64,000 bases of DNA from Pseudomonas chlororaphis (GTDB lineage Bacteria > Pseudomonadota > Gammaproteobacteria > Pseudomonadales > Pseudomonadaceae): the NCBI RefSeq assembly GCF_003731765.1, contig NZ_MOAL01000006.1, forward strand, positions 68,563-132,562, given 5' to 3'. The position numbers were made by a program, and so were the translations under genes. Of the stretch, positions 26,984 through 35,852 are shown one piece after another; the stretch's first letter is position 1, and every line of letters starts with the position of its first letter. Under the pieces are notes generated by a model, which saw nothing but the letters and a program-made list of their open reading frames with translations, made no database searches and was not told where the DNA came from.

Positions 26984-28321
26984 ATGACACAGGCAATTGC
27001 ATCGGCCATCGTTCACGACTTGATTGGTATCGGCTTCGGCCCCTCTAACCTGGCCTTGGCCATCGCGCTTGAAGAGCGTGGCCAGCGACAGGGTCCGCTG
27101 GATGCGCTGTTTCTCGACAAACAGGCCGACTATCGCTGGCATGGCAACACCTTGGTCACCCAGAGCGAGTTGCAGATTTCCTTCCTCAAGGACCTGGTGA
27201 CCCTGCGCAATCCCAGCAGCCCTTATTCCTTCGTCAACTACTTGAAACACCACGGGCGCCTGGTGGACTTCATCAACCTCGGCACCTTTTACCCCTGCCG
27301 CATGGAGTTCAACGACTACCTGCGTTGGGTCGCCGGGCACTTCCAGGAGCAGAGCCGTTACGGCGAAGAAGTGCTGGCCATCGAGCCGGTGTTGCACAAC
27401 CAGCAAGTCGAAGCGCTGCGAGTGATTTCCCGCGATGCCCAGGGCGAAGAATTTGTGCGCACCAGCCGTGCCGTGGTAGTCAGCGCCGGTGGCACGCCGC
27501 AGATTCCCGAGACCTTCAAGGGCCTCAAGGGCGATCCTCGGGTGTTCCACCATTCCCAGTACCTGGAGCGCATGGCCCAGCAGCCATGCGTGGCCGGCAA
27601 ACCGATGAATATCGCCATCATTGGCGGCGGGCAGAGCGCGGCAGAAGCCTTTATCGACCTCAACGACAGCTTCCCCTCGGTAAAAGTGGACATGATCATT
27701 CGCGGCTCGGCACTGAAGCCGGCGGACGACAGCCCCTTCGTCAACGAAGTGTTTTCTCCCGAGTTCACCGACCTGGTGTTCCAGCAGGCAAGCGGTGAGC
27801 GCGAACGTCTGGTCAACGAGTACCACAACACCAACTATTCGGTGGTGGACATCGACTTGATCGAACGCATCTATGGGATTTTCTACCGGCAGAAAGTCTC
27901 CGGCATTGCCCGCCATGTCTTCCGTACCTTGACCACCATCGAACAAGCCAACGCCACTGAGCAGGGCATCGAGTTGGTGCTGGTGAACAAGGCCACGGGT
28001 GAGCGCAGCGTTCGTCATTACGACGCGGTCGTCCTGGCCACCGGTTACGAGCGGCAGACCCACCGCCAGTTGCTGGCGCCATTGGCAGACTACCTGGGTG
28101 ACTTCGAAGTGGACCGCAACTACCGGGTTATCACCGACGAGCGCTGCAAAGCCGGTATCTACATGCAGGGCTTCAGCCAGGCCAGCCATGGCCTGAGCGA
28201 TACCTTGCTGTCGGTACTGCCGATCCGGGCCGAGGAAATCGCCGCGTCCTTGTACGAGCACGGCAAATCCCGCAGTCACAGCCGCTCGGTGCATGACGTG
28301 TTGTTGGCCACCGCCAGCTGA
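26984..28321 (+). CDS. pvdA: L-ornithine N5-monooxygenase PvdA
   Basis: A 445-residue FAD- and NADPH-dependent hydroxylase that makes N5-hydroxy-L-ornithine, the iron-chelating building block of pyoverdine. Motifs: FAD-binding GIGFGPSNLALAIAL near the N-terminus (a GxGxxN variant typical of N-hydroxylases), DKQADYRWHGN, NADPH-binding IIGGGQSAAEAF (about 208-219) and the late ATGYERQ block. I start at 26984, giving 445 aa beside the 443 aa of P. aeruginosa PvdA; an upstream ATG at 26906 would place 26 residues before the FAD domain. It is transcribed from its own iron-starvation box and ends at a strong terminator. Confidence 0.95.
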   Translation: MTQAIASAIVHDLIGIGFGPSNLALAIALEERGQRQGPLDALFLDKQADYRWHGNTLVTQSELQISFLKDLVTLRNPSSPYSFVNYLKHHGRLVDFINLGTFYPCRMEFNDYLRWVAGHFQEQSRYGEEVLAIEPVLHNQQVEALRVISRDAQGEEFVRTSRAVVVSAGGTPQIPETFKGLKGDPRVFHHSQYLERMAQQPCVAGKPMNIAIIGGGQSAAEAFIDLNDSFPSVKVDMIIRGSALKPADDSPFVNEVFSPEFTDLVFQQASGERERLVNEYHNTNYSVVDIDLIERIYGIFYRQKVSGIARHVFRTLTTIEQANATEQGIELVLVNKATGERSVRHYDAVVLATGYERQTHRQLLAPLADYLGDFEVDRNYRVITDERCKAGIYMQGFSQASHGLSDTLLSVLPIRAEEIAASLYEHGKSRSHSRSVHDVLLATAS

Positions 28322-28331
28322 TTCGTGCATC

Positions 28332-28383
28332 GGCCAGCCGGTCCCTGCCTTGATTCGGCAGGGGCGGCTGGCCGGCTTTTTTT
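28332..28383 (+). terminator. Rho-independent terminator of pvdA
   Basis: An outer 9-bp stem (28332-28340 with 28365-28373) encloses an inner CCCTGCC/GGCAGGG pairing; it is followed by a seven-base T run to 28383. Confidence 0.88.
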
Positions 28384-28801
28384 CGCCCTCATCCCGCCGT
28401 TCCTGAACCCTCGCTGAAGAACCGTTCAATTCCCCCTCCCGTAGCTCCCCAGGCAATTTACTCGGCCAATAGCGCGGCGTAAGCTTCGCCCGTTTTCAAC
28501 CAAGCGGAGACCCAGAGTGGGTACTTGTTCGAGTGACAGTAGTCGGCCGGTTTTGTTAACCGGCACCTTCCCGGCAAGCTAACGCGCAGCTCTTTGTCTG
28601 TCGTTGCCTCGCCGTAACAGCGAGCAGCGGCATCCCGATCACGGCCCTTACGGCCGGCCTCCCGACGCCTCTCTCTACGACACTGAACAGTGCGCGATGC
28701 CCGTCATCGTCGCGCTACGAACTCGCCTGTCATGCCGGTCGGCACGACGGGTGCGGTACCTGCTGCGGGTCTTTCTGAGCTGATCGTCAGGGGACACAGC
28801 C
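28384..28801 (+). promoter_or_regulatory. Long 5' region and probable structured leader of mgtA
   Basis: About 420 nt between the pvdA terminator and mgtA without a conventional gene. It contains several GC-rich inverted repeats, such as CCGGTT/AACCGG around 28548-28565 and CGGCC/GGCCG around 28643-28660, and a short open frame at 28697-28783. I could not match it to the M-box riboswitch. Control by magnesium through the leader, a PhoP site, or both, is a guess from the downstream gene. Confidence 0.4.
28697..28783 (+). CDS. Putative 28-residue arginine-rich leader peptide upstream of mgtA
   Basis: ATG at 28697, stop TGA at 28781-28783, 18 nt before the mgtA ATG. The peptide has seven Arg in 28 residues (for example SARRVRYLLRVFLS). 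Leader peptides control Mg transporter genes in enterobacteria (MgtL), where Pro- and Arg-rich translation senses conditions. No clear ribosome-binding site is visible, so translation is unproven. Confidence 0.3.
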   Translation: MPVIVALRTRLSCRSARRVRYLLRVFLS

Positions 28802-31570
28802 ATGAACCTCACCCTCTTGAAAGAGTTCTTTGCCGGCTTTCTGCGGACCCGGCATTTCGCCCGCCATTTTCGCCGCCTGGCGTTGCTGGAAAACTTCAGT
28901 GACGCCAGCGTCAGTCGCGATGTGCCGCCCACCCTGGCGCACACCCTGGTGGTGGCGGCCAACAGCGATGCGTCAGCGCTGCTGGACCAATTGGGCAGTC
29001 ACAGTGACGGCTTGAGCGAGGCGGAAGCTGCCGCGCTGCGCGAGCGACATGGCCTTAATGAGGTCGAGCACGAGCAGCCGCTGCCAGCCTGGGTGCACCT
29101 GTGGCACTGCTATAAAAACCCCTTCAACCTGCTGCTGACTTTGTTGGCGGTGATTTCCTGGCTGACCGAGGACATGAAGGCCGCCACGGTGATTTTCTCC
29201 ATGGTGGTGCTCTCGACCCTGCTGCGTTTCTGGCAGGAAGCCAAGTCGAACCAGGCCGCCGATGCCTTGAAGGCCATGGTCAGCAACACCGCCACGGTGA
29301 TGCGCAGCGGTGCCGCTGCCCAGGCGACGCCGCCGGTGTTCGGCCGTTTCCAGGGGGCGGCCGCTGCCAGCCAGGGGGCTCAGCGGATCGAACTGCCGAT
29401 CAAGCAACTGGTGCCAGGGGACCTGATTGTGCTGTCGGCCGGGGACATGATTCCCGCCGATTGCCGGGTGCTCAGCGCCAAGGACTTGTTCGTCAGCCAG
29501 GCGGCGATGACCGGTGAGTCCATGCCAGTGGAGAAATTTCCTCGCCAGCAGGACGCCGACACCAGCAATCCCCTGGACCTGGACAACATCCTGTTCATGG
29601 GCACCAACGTGGTGTCCGGTTCGGCCACGGCGGTGATCCTCACCACCGGCAACAGCACCTATTTCGGTGCCCTGGCCCAGCGTGTCAGTGCCACCGATCG
29701 CGCGCCCACGTCGTTCCAGAGTGGGGTCAACAAGATCAGCTGGCTGCTGATCCGCTTTATGTTCGTCATGGCGCCGCTGGTGTTGTTCATCAACGGTTTC
29801 ACCAAGGGCGACTGGATGGAGGCGCTGCTGTTTGCCCTGTCGATTGCCGTGGGCCTGACCCCGGAAATGCTGCCGATGATTGTCACCTCGACCCTGGCCA
29901 AGGGGGCGGTGTTCCTGTCGCGCAAGAAGGTCATCGTCAAGCGCCTGGATGCGATCCAGAACTTCGGTGCCATGGACGTGCTGTGCACCGACAAGACCGG
30001 CACCCTGACCCAGGACAAGATCTTCCTGGCGCGGCATGTGGACGTCTGGGGCGAGGACTCCGATGACGTGCTGGAGATGGCCTACCTCAACAGCTACTAC
30101 CAGACCGGGCTGAAAAACCTGCTGGACGTGGCAGTGCTGGAGCATGTGGAAGTGCACCGCGAACTCAAGGTCGGCACGGCGTTCCAGAAGGTCGACGAGA
30201 TCCCGTTCGACTTCACCCGGCGGCGCATGTCGGTGGTGGTGGCCGAGAAGGACCGCCCGCACCTGTTGATCTGCAAAGGGGCGGTGGAAGAGGTTCTGGC
30301 GGTGTGCCAACGGGTGCGTCACGGTGAGGCTGAAGAGGCCTTGACCGACACTTTGCTGGAGCGGATTCGTCAGGTGACTGCGGCGCTCAATGAAGAGGGG
30401 CTGCGTGTGGTGGCGGTGGCGGCGCGGCCGATGCTTGAGGGGCGCGACACCTACAGCCTGGCCGATGAGCAGGAGCTGACGCTGATCGGCTACGTGGCCT
30501 TTCTCGATCCGCCCAAGGAAAGCACTGCCCCGGCGCTCAAGGCCCTGGCCGAGCATGGCGTAGCGGTGAAAGTGCTGACCGGCGACAACGAGCGAGTCAC
30601 GGCGAAGATCTGCCGTGAAGTGGGCCTGGAGCAACAAGGCCTGCTGCTGGGCAACGACATCGAGGGCATGAGCGACGAGGCGCTGGCCAAGGCGGTGGAG
30701 ACCACCAACGTGTTCGCCAAGCTGACGCCGACCCACAAGGAACGCATCGTTCGTCTGCTCAAGGCCAACGGTCACGTGGTGGGGTTCATGGGCGACGGCA
30801 TCAACGACGCCCCGGCGCTGCGCACCGCCGACATCGGCATTTCCGTGGACAGCGCGGTGGACATCGCCAAGGAAGCCGCCGACATCATCCTCCTGGAAAA
30901 GAGCCTGATGGTGCTGGAGGAGGGCGTGCTGGAAGGGCGCCGGACCTTCGCCAACATGCTCAAGTACATCAAGATGACCGCCAGCTCCAACTTCGGCAAC
31001 GTGTTCTCGGTGCTGGTGGCCAGCGCCTTTATCCCGTTCCTGCCGATGTTGCCGATGCATTTGCTGGTGCAGAACCTGCTGTATGACATTTCCCAGATCG
31101 CCATTCCGTTCGATAACGTCGACGAGGAAATGCTCAAGCAACCCCAGCGCTGGCAGCCCGGGGATGTGGGACGGTTCATGCTGTTTTTCGGGCCCATCAG
31201 CTCGATCTTCGACATCACCACCTTTGCCTTGATGTGGTACGTCTTCGACGCCAATACCCCGGACCACCAGACGCTGTTCCAGTCCGGCTGGTTCGTGGTG
31301 GGGCTGCTGACCCAGACCCTGATCGTGCACATGATCCGCACGCCGAAGATTCCGTTCCTGCAAAGCCGCGCGGCCCTGCCGCTGATGGTGATGACCGGGA
31401 TCATCATGGCCGTGGGGATCTTCCTGCCGATGGGGCCGCTGGCGCACTACTTCAAATTGCAGGCGTTGCCGTCGCTGTACTTTGTGTTCCTGCCGTTGAT
31501 CCTGCTGGCGTACATGGCCCTGACCCAGGCGGTCAAAGGCTTTTACGTCCGGCGCTTCGGCTGGCAATAG
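28802..31570 (+). CDS. mgtA: Magnesium-transporting P-type ATPase MgtA/MgtB
   Basis: A 922-residue P-type ATPase (P3B) that imports Mg2+ at the inner membrane. It has a cation-ATPase N-domain (GLSEAEAAALRERHGLNEVE, about 75-100), first membrane pair near 110-160, actuator loop with TGES (AAMTGESMPVEK), membrane hairpin with GLTPEMLPMIV, phosphorylation motif DKTGTLT with Asp at 397, the MKGA-like CKGAVEE, and hinge GDGINDAPAL. At least four more C-terminal membrane segments follow (for example ALPLMVMTGIIMAVGIF and SLYFVFLPLILLAYMAL). The ribosome-binding site is AGGGGA upstream of ATG 28802. Length and motifs fit MgtA/MgtB closely; which of the two names applies cannot be told from sequence alone. 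Confidence 0.95.
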   Translation: MNLTLLKEFFAGFLRTRHFARHFRRLALLENFSDASVSRDVPPTLAHTLVVAANSDASALLDQLGSHSDGLSEAEAAALRERHGLNEVEHEQPLPAWVHLWHCYKNPFNLLLTLLAVISWLTEDMKAATVIFSMVVLSTLLRFWQEAKSNQAADALKAMVSNTATVMRSGAAAQATPPVFGRFQGAAAASQGAQRIELPIKQLVPGDLIVLSAGDMIPADCRVLSAKDLFVSQAAMTGESMPVEKFPRQQDADTSNPLDLDNILFMGTNVVSGSATAVILTTGNSTYFGALAQRVSATDRAPTSFQSGVNKISWLLIRFMFVMAPLVLFINGFTKGDWMEALLFALSIAVGLTPEMLPMIVTSTLAKGAVFLSRKKVIVKRLDAIQNFGAMDVLCTDKTGTLTQDKIFLARHVDVWGEDSDDVLEMAYLNSYYQTGLKNLLDVAVLEHVEVHRELKVGTAFQKVDEIPFDFTRRRMSVVVAEKDRPHLLICKGAVEEVLAVCQRVRHGEAEEALTDTLLERIRQVTAALNEEGLRVVAVAARPMLEGRDTYSLADEQELTLIGYVAFLDPPKESTAPALKALAEHGVAVKVLTGDNERVTAKICREVGLEQQGLLLGNDIEGMSDEALAKAVETTNVFAKLTPTHKERIVRLLKANGHVVGFMGDGINDAPALRTADIGISVDSAVDIAKEAADIILLEKSLMVLEEGVLEGRRTFANMLKYIKMTASSNFGNVFSVLVASAFIPFLPMLPMHLLVQNLLYDISQIAIPFDNVDEEMLKQPQRWQPGDVGRFMLFFGPISSIFDITTFALMWYVFDANTPDHQTLFQSGWFVVGLLTQTLIVHMIRTPKIPFLQSRAALPLMVMTGIIMAVGIFLPMGPLAHYFKLQALPSLYFVFLPLILLAYMALTQAVKGFYVRRFGWQ

Positions 31571-31744
31571 GGGCTGTTGCCGCGCCTCTACCTGGCGGCT
31601 GGACCGTACAGCGGCCGGGCGGGTGTTCAGGCGCGGTTTTAAGAATGTTCCTAAAGCCAGTAATCCGCGATGTCCTTAGCCTTTTGCCGTTATGCAGAAG
31701 GCTGGCATCCGCGGGCCCGGATTTGACTACACAGGGTTATCAAC

Positions 31745-32194
31745 ATGGCAAACAAAGCGCTGCGTATCCTGATTGCCGATGAGCAGCATTTTTATCGGAT
31801 GAGAATCGAGAGAACGTTGAACCAGATGGGCTATTACCGCATCGCGCCGGTGCACAGCCTTGAAGAACTGTTGAGTCTGGTGGAGTACGGGTGCGAGCCC
31901 TTCGATCTGCTGATTGTCAACGCCTCCCTGGGCGCACCGTCCGGGCTCGACCTCCTGGCGTTTTGCCTGAACAACCCGCAAGTCGGTCATGCTCTGGTCT
32001 ATGACGGCCAGGCGTTATCGCCACCTTCGTTCAACCTGCGCAGCAAGGTCCAGATCAGCCCGGCGCGCTTGCCCGACGCGCAAGCACTCAAGCGCCTGAT
32101 GGCCCGGGTGGACCCCCCGCAGGTTCGTGGCGTGACCCACGAGGTGAGCTGGATACCGGCCTTGCACCAGGGCTGGAGGATGCTGTCGCGTTAA
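31745..32194 (+). CDS. Receiver-domain protein with Asn in place of the phospho-acceptor Asp
   Basis: A 149-residue single-domain protein with the fold signature of a response-regulator receiver: ILIADEQHFYRMRIERTL at beta-1 (acidic D12, E13 present), LLIVNASLG at beta-3 and SGLDLLAFCL after it. The usual phospho-acceptor Asp is Asn59, and the conserved Lys after beta-5 is missing (ISPAR). It is therefore probably not phosphorylated and may act as a pseudo-receiver binding a partner constitutively. There is no output domain. It lies 174 nt downstream of mgtA, with its own likely promoter. Partner and function are unknown. Confidence 0.75.
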   Translation: MANKALRILIADEQHFYRMRIERTLNQMGYYRIAPVHSLEELLSLVEYGCEPFDLLIVNASLGAPSGLDLLAFCLNNPQVGHALVYDGQALSPPSFNLRSKVQISPARLPDAQALKRLMARVDPPQVRGVTHEVSWIPALHQGWRMLSR

Positions 32195-32278
32195 GCGTTA
32201 AGCGTTAAGCGTTAAGCGTTAAGCTGCAAGCTCGGAGCTTCAAGCTTCAGGCTTCAGGCTTCAGGCTTGAAGCTCGAC
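32188..32278. repeat. Two adjoining 7-bp tandem repeat arrays (GCGTTAA x5, GCTTCAG-type x6)
   Basis: Five perfect copies of GCGTTAA at 32188-32222, the first overlapping the stop codon of the receiver gene, then 14 nt, then six GCTTCAA/GCTTCAG/GCTTGAA/GCTCGAC heptads at 32237-32278. The second array contains complementary AAGCTTC/GAAGCTT-like segments and could fold. Confidence 0.85.
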
Positions 32279-32294
32279 GTTCCAAACTCTGCCC

Positions 32295-32322
32295 CCCACG
32301 GCCTCCTTCGGGAGGCCGTGGG
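32295..32322. terminator. Hairpin with TTCG tetraloop between convergent genes
   Basis: Perfect 12-bp stem (32295-32306 with 32311-32322) and a TTCG loop, 41 nt beyond the stop of the TonB receptor gene on the minus strand. It has no long T tract on either side but is well placed as a shared terminator. Confidence 0.6.
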
Positions 32323-32363
32323 CGTTTCAGGTGGTCGGGCTCGCAGCCCGGCCATGCGCCGCC

Positions 32364-34787
32364 TTAGAAGTCCAGGGTCGCCGAGACTTTCAGCGTACGC
32401 GGTGTGCCTTGGGTCAGGTAGCCGCCGTTGGCCGAGGCCCAGTAGGCCGTGTTAGCCACGTTTTCCAGGTTGGCTCGCAGAGTGATGTCCTTTTCATCCA
32501 GCTTGAAACGGTAGCGTGAGCCGAGGTCGAAGCGGTTCCAGGTGGGCAGGCTCAAGCTGTTGCTGGCGTTCACGTACTGGCCGCCGGTGCGCAGCATGCG
32601 TGCACTCAGGGCGGCGCCTTCAACTCCCGGCACGTCCCAGTCCGCCCCGATGTTCAACTGGAAGCTCGGCACGCCCACCGCGCGGTTGCCGTCATTGACG
32701 CCGTTGACGCTGCCGTCGATGCGGGTCTTCATCACCGTGGCACCGCCCAGCAGGCGCAGGCCGCGCAGGGGCTCGCCATACAGGCTGAGTTCCACGCCCT
32801 TGTTCAATTGCTGGCCGTCGACCCGGAAGATTCCGTCCTGGGTGTAGCTGGACGGCTGCTCGATGCGATACACCCCCAGGCTGCCGCCGAAGGTGTCCAT
32901 GTCCAGGCGTACCCCGGCTTCCACTTGTTTGCTGCGTACCGGCGGGAAAGTGTCCTGGTTGTTGCTGGCGCTGGTCGGTGGGGTTGGCCCCTTGGCCAGG
33001 CCTTCGATGCGGTTGGCGTAGAACGACACATATTCCCAGGGCTTGAGCACCAGCCCATAGACCGGCGTGGTGATGGACTCCTGGTAGCGGGCGGTACGGG
33101 CGCCGCTGGTGGTGTTCCAGCCATCGACGCTGATGGATTGCCGGCGCAGGCCCAGGGTCAGCAGAACCCGGTCATCGATGAAGCCCAGGGTGTCGGAGAG
33201 GGCCGCGCTCTTGAGCTGGTTCTTGCCGACAATGCGTGGGTCGTGGATGTCGCTGCCGAATGAGGTCGGCGTCGGGCGCGGCTGGGGCGTCGGGTGATAA
33301 ATGTTGTTGAAGTAACGGGAGGCGGCGCCGATGTTTTCGAAGGCCGAGCGCTGTTCGCCCCACATGCCCGCGAGGCCGAGGTTGAGTTGATGGCTGATCG
33401 GCCCGGTCTGCACCCGACCATTGAGGCCGGCCATCAAGCTCTGGTTATCCTCGTCGTGGGGCGAGTACAGCATGCCGCCACGGCCGTTGCCGGCCAGGTC
33501 GTTGAGGGTCAGCGAGGAATACACACCGTTCTCCCGTGTGTGCTTGGCGCCGCCGGCCACGTAGCCGGTCCAGTTGTCGCTGAAATCGTATTCGGCCCGA
33601 GCGATGCCGAAGGTGTCTTCCAGTTGCGAGTAGCTCCAGCTTTGGGCGTAGTTGCCCTTGGCAGACGGCGCGTGGGGCACGTTGTCCAGGTTGCTGGCCA
33701 GGTAGACCACCGGGCGCCCCTGATTGATGACTTGCTTCTGGTAGCCCACGTCCGCTGACAGTCGCAGGCGCTCACCGCGATAGTCCAAACCCAGGGTGGC
33801 CAGGGTCGAACGCTGGTCTTCGTCGTCGATACGGGTCTGGCCTTCGCGTTGCAACAGGTTGAGCCGCGCGCCGAAGCGCTGGTCTTCGCCAAAGCGTTGG
33901 CCCAGGTCGATGTGCCCGCCAGTGCGGCCGCTGCCGTTGCTGTCCAGGGTCACGCTGCGGGTCGGGGTGTCGCCGGCGCGCTTGGGTTGCAGGTTGACCC
34001 CGCCGCCGATGCCGCTGCCCCCGGGGGTGACGCCGTTGACGAAAGCATTCGGCCCCTTGAACAGTTCCACCCGCTCCAGGGCTTCGGTGGCGATGATCTG
34101 CCGGGGTAGCACGCCGTAGAGACCGTTATAGGAAATGTCATCGCCGTTCAGGGGCAGGCCGCGAATCATGAACACCTGGGAAAAGTTGCCGAAGCCGGCA
34201 GACTGGCGCACCGATGCGTCGTTGAGCAACACGTCGCCCACGGTCTGGGCCTGTTGGTCGGCGATGGTCTTGGCGGTGAAGGCGGTGACGCTGAAAGGCA
34301 CATCCTTGAGTTGCTGGTTGCCCAGCACGCCCAGGCGTGCGCCCCGGGCCACTTGGCCGCCGGCGTAGCTGTCATCGCCGTCGCCGGCTTGGGCGCTGAC
34401 CGTGGTCGCTCCCAATTCCAGGGCGCCGTCGCTGGCCTGGGGCACCAGGGTGTAACCGTTGGCGCCGCTGCTCAGGCTCAGGCCGCTGCCTTGCAACAAG
34501 CGGGCAAAACCCTCCTGCACGCTGTATTCACCCTGCAAGCCGCTGCTTTGGCGATTGCCCAGCAAGGCCGGGTCGAATGACAGCGGCACCCCAGCGCTGG
34601 CGGCGAATTGCGCCAGTACCTGGTTCAAGGGGCCGGGAGCGATGGCGTAGCGCTGGACGCTGGCCGAGCTGTCCTCGGCGGCCAGGCTTTGCGCGGTCGG
34701 TAGCAGGGCACCCAGCGCCAGGGTCACGGACAGGCCCAGGGCCTTGAGGGGGAAAACAGTCAATGAATGCAGGGGCCTGGGAGTCAT
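32364..34787 (-). CDS. TonB-dependent siderophore receptor with STN signalling domain
   Basis: An 807-residue outer-membrane receptor. It has a signal peptide (about 1-36), an STN domain (about 45-120, YAIAPGPLNQVLAQFAAS and FARLLQGSGLSLS), a plug (about 150 on, FSVTAFTAKTIADQQAQTVG, FMIRGLPLNGDDISYNGLYG, ERVELFKGPNAFVNG) and a 22-strand-type barrel ending RTLKVSATLDF with terminal Phe. The STN domain and the adjacent sigma/anti-sigma pair mark it as a transducing receptor that induces its own gene on ligand binding. The ligand is probably a ferric siderophore, perhaps a foreign hydroxamate of the FiuA/FoxA type, but this cannot be fixed from sequence. It lies 105 nt downstream of the FecR-type gene. 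Confidence 0.88.
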   Translation of the reverse strand: MTPRPLHSLTVFPLKALGLSVTLALGALLPTAQSLAAEDSSASVQRYAIAPGPLNQVLAQFAASAGVPLSFDPALLGNRQSSGLQGEYSVQEGFARLLQGSGLSLSSGANGYTLVPQASDGALELGATTVSAQAGDGDDSYAGGQVARGARLGVLGNQQLKDVPFSVTAFTAKTIADQQAQTVGDVLLNDASVRQSAGFGNFSQVFMIRGLPLNGDDISYNGLYGVLPRQIIATEALERVELFKGPNAFVNGVTPGGSGIGGGVNLQPKRAGDTPTRSVTLDSNGSGRTGGHIDLGQRFGEDQRFGARLNLLQREGQTRIDDEDQRSTLATLGLDYRGERLRLSADVGYQKQVINQGRPVVYLASNLDNVPHAPSAKGNYAQSWSYSQLEDTFGIARAEYDFSDNWTGYVAGGAKHTRENGVYSSLTLNDLAGNGRGGMLYSPHDEDNQSLMAGLNGRVQTGPISHQLNLGLAGMWGEQRSAFENIGAASRYFNNIYHPTPQPRPTPTSFGSDIHDPRIVGKNQLKSAALSDTLGFIDDRVLLTLGLRRQSISVDGWNTTSGARTARYQESITTPVYGLVLKPWEYVSFYANRIEGLAKGPTPPTSASNNQDTFPPVRSKQVEAGVRLDMDTFGGSLGVYRIEQPSSYTQDGIFRVDGQQLNKGVELSLYGEPLRGLRLLGGATVMKTRIDGSVNGVNDGNRAVGVPSFQLNIGADWDVPGVEGAALSARMLRTGGQYVNASNSLSLPTWNRFDLGSRYRFKLDEKDITLRANLENVANTAYWASANGGYLTQGTPRTLKVSATLDF

Positions 34788-34892
34788 TCGGGGTTCCTGT
34801 GCAACGCGTGGAATAAGGGGGGGTTATTCCACTCACCGAACGAGACGGAAAAAGGTATCAGCCACCGCGTATTTATTTTTCGAGCGTGAGAA

Positions 34893-35852
34893 TCAGCTGG
34901 CGGCGTCCACCGACACCCAGAAGCGCGTCAGGCGGCTGACCCGCAACGGCAGGGTGTCTTGCAGCAACCCCAGGCTGGCCTCGGTGTCACGCAGGGGGAA
35001 CGCTCCGGAAACCCTGATTTCGGCCACTTCGCTGGCGCAGCGTAAGACTCCGGGGCGATAGCGCGAGAGCTCGTCGAGCAGTTCCGCCAGGCGCAGGTTG
35101 TTGGCCATCAGCATGCCTTTGTCCCAGGTCAGGCTGCTGGCGGCGAAGGCTTCCAGCGGGTCGAGTCGATCACTTTTGAAACTCAGGCGTTCGCCGGCGT
35201 TGATCAGGGCTTGCTCGCCCAGCTGTTGCGGCCTGACTTGCACCGCGCCCTCAAGCACCGAGACCTGGCTGCTCACGCCGTTGATCCGCACGCAGAACCG
35301 GGTGCCTAGGGCCCGGGCCGTGCCTTGCGGGGTTTGCACAATAAAGGGGCGGTTGCCGGGGTCCTGGGCGGTGCTGATCAGCACTTCCCCGGTGAGCAAA
35401 CGGACCCGGCGCTCTTGGGCGTTGAAGGCGATGTCCAGGGAACTGTCAGTGTTGAGCAGCAGGTGCGAACCATCGGGCAGTTGCAGGTTTTTCTGTTCGC
35501 CGACGGCGGTGCGCTGGTCGGCGGTCCATTGCTCCCACGACACTTGCTGGCAGGCAATGCCCACGGGGCCGGCCAGCAGCAACAGGCCAAGGCGGGTGAG
35601 CGTCTGGCGCCGACTCAAGCCGTCGCGACGTTCGGCCCGTTGCAGGGTTTGCACGGCGATGCCGGCAGGAACATTGCGCAAGTCACCAAGGATCGCCTCG
35701 GCCCGCAGCCAGGCCTGGGCATGGGCGGCGCTGCGGCTGCGCCATTGCTGGATCGCCTGATGATCTTCGGCAGTGGCGGCGCCGGAATGCAATTGCACCA
35801 GCCAGTCGGCGGCCTCGCCGAGGATCTGCGGGTCAATGCTGTTCGGGGTCAT
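34893..35852 (-). CDS. FecR-type sigma regulator (anti-sigma transducer)
   Basis: A 319-residue inner-membrane regulator. The cytoplasmic DUF4880 N-terminal region has EAADWLVQLHSGAATAEDHQAIQQW (shown in two parts: EAADWLVQLHSG and ATAEDHQAIQQW), followed by a single membrane segment near residues 85-105 (LTRLGLLLLAGPVGIA). The periplasmic FecR domain contains LPDGSHLLLNTDSSLDIAF and VRLLTGEVLIS, and a C-terminal STN-like part interacts with the receptor. It transmits receptor occupancy to the ECF sigma factor encoded just upstream; the two genes overlap by one base (TGATG). Confidence 0.9.
   Translation of the reverse strand: MTPNSIDPQILGEAADWLVQLHSGAATAEDHQAIQQWRSRSAAHAQAWLRAEAILGDLRNVPAGIAVQTLQRAERRDGLSRRQTLTRLGLLLLAGPVGIACQQVSWEQWTADQRTAVGEQKNLQLPDGSHLLLNTDSSLDIAFNAQERRVRLLTGEVLISTAQDPGNRPFIVQTPQGTARALGTRFCVRINGVSSQVSVLEGAVQVRPQQLGEQALINAGERLSFKSDRLDPLEAFAASSLTWDKGMLMANNLRLAELLDELSRYRPGVLRCASEVAEIRVSGAFPLRDTEASLGLLQDTLPLRVSRLTRFWVSVDAAS

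Noticed and set aside
28384..28801. M-box (ykoK) magnesium riboswitch ahead of mgtA
   Set aside because: I could not see the conserved M-box core sequences; only generic hairpins and a short ORF are visible.
32188..32278. CRISPR array
   Set aside because: The repeats are 7 bp, without unique spacers, and no cas genes are nearby.
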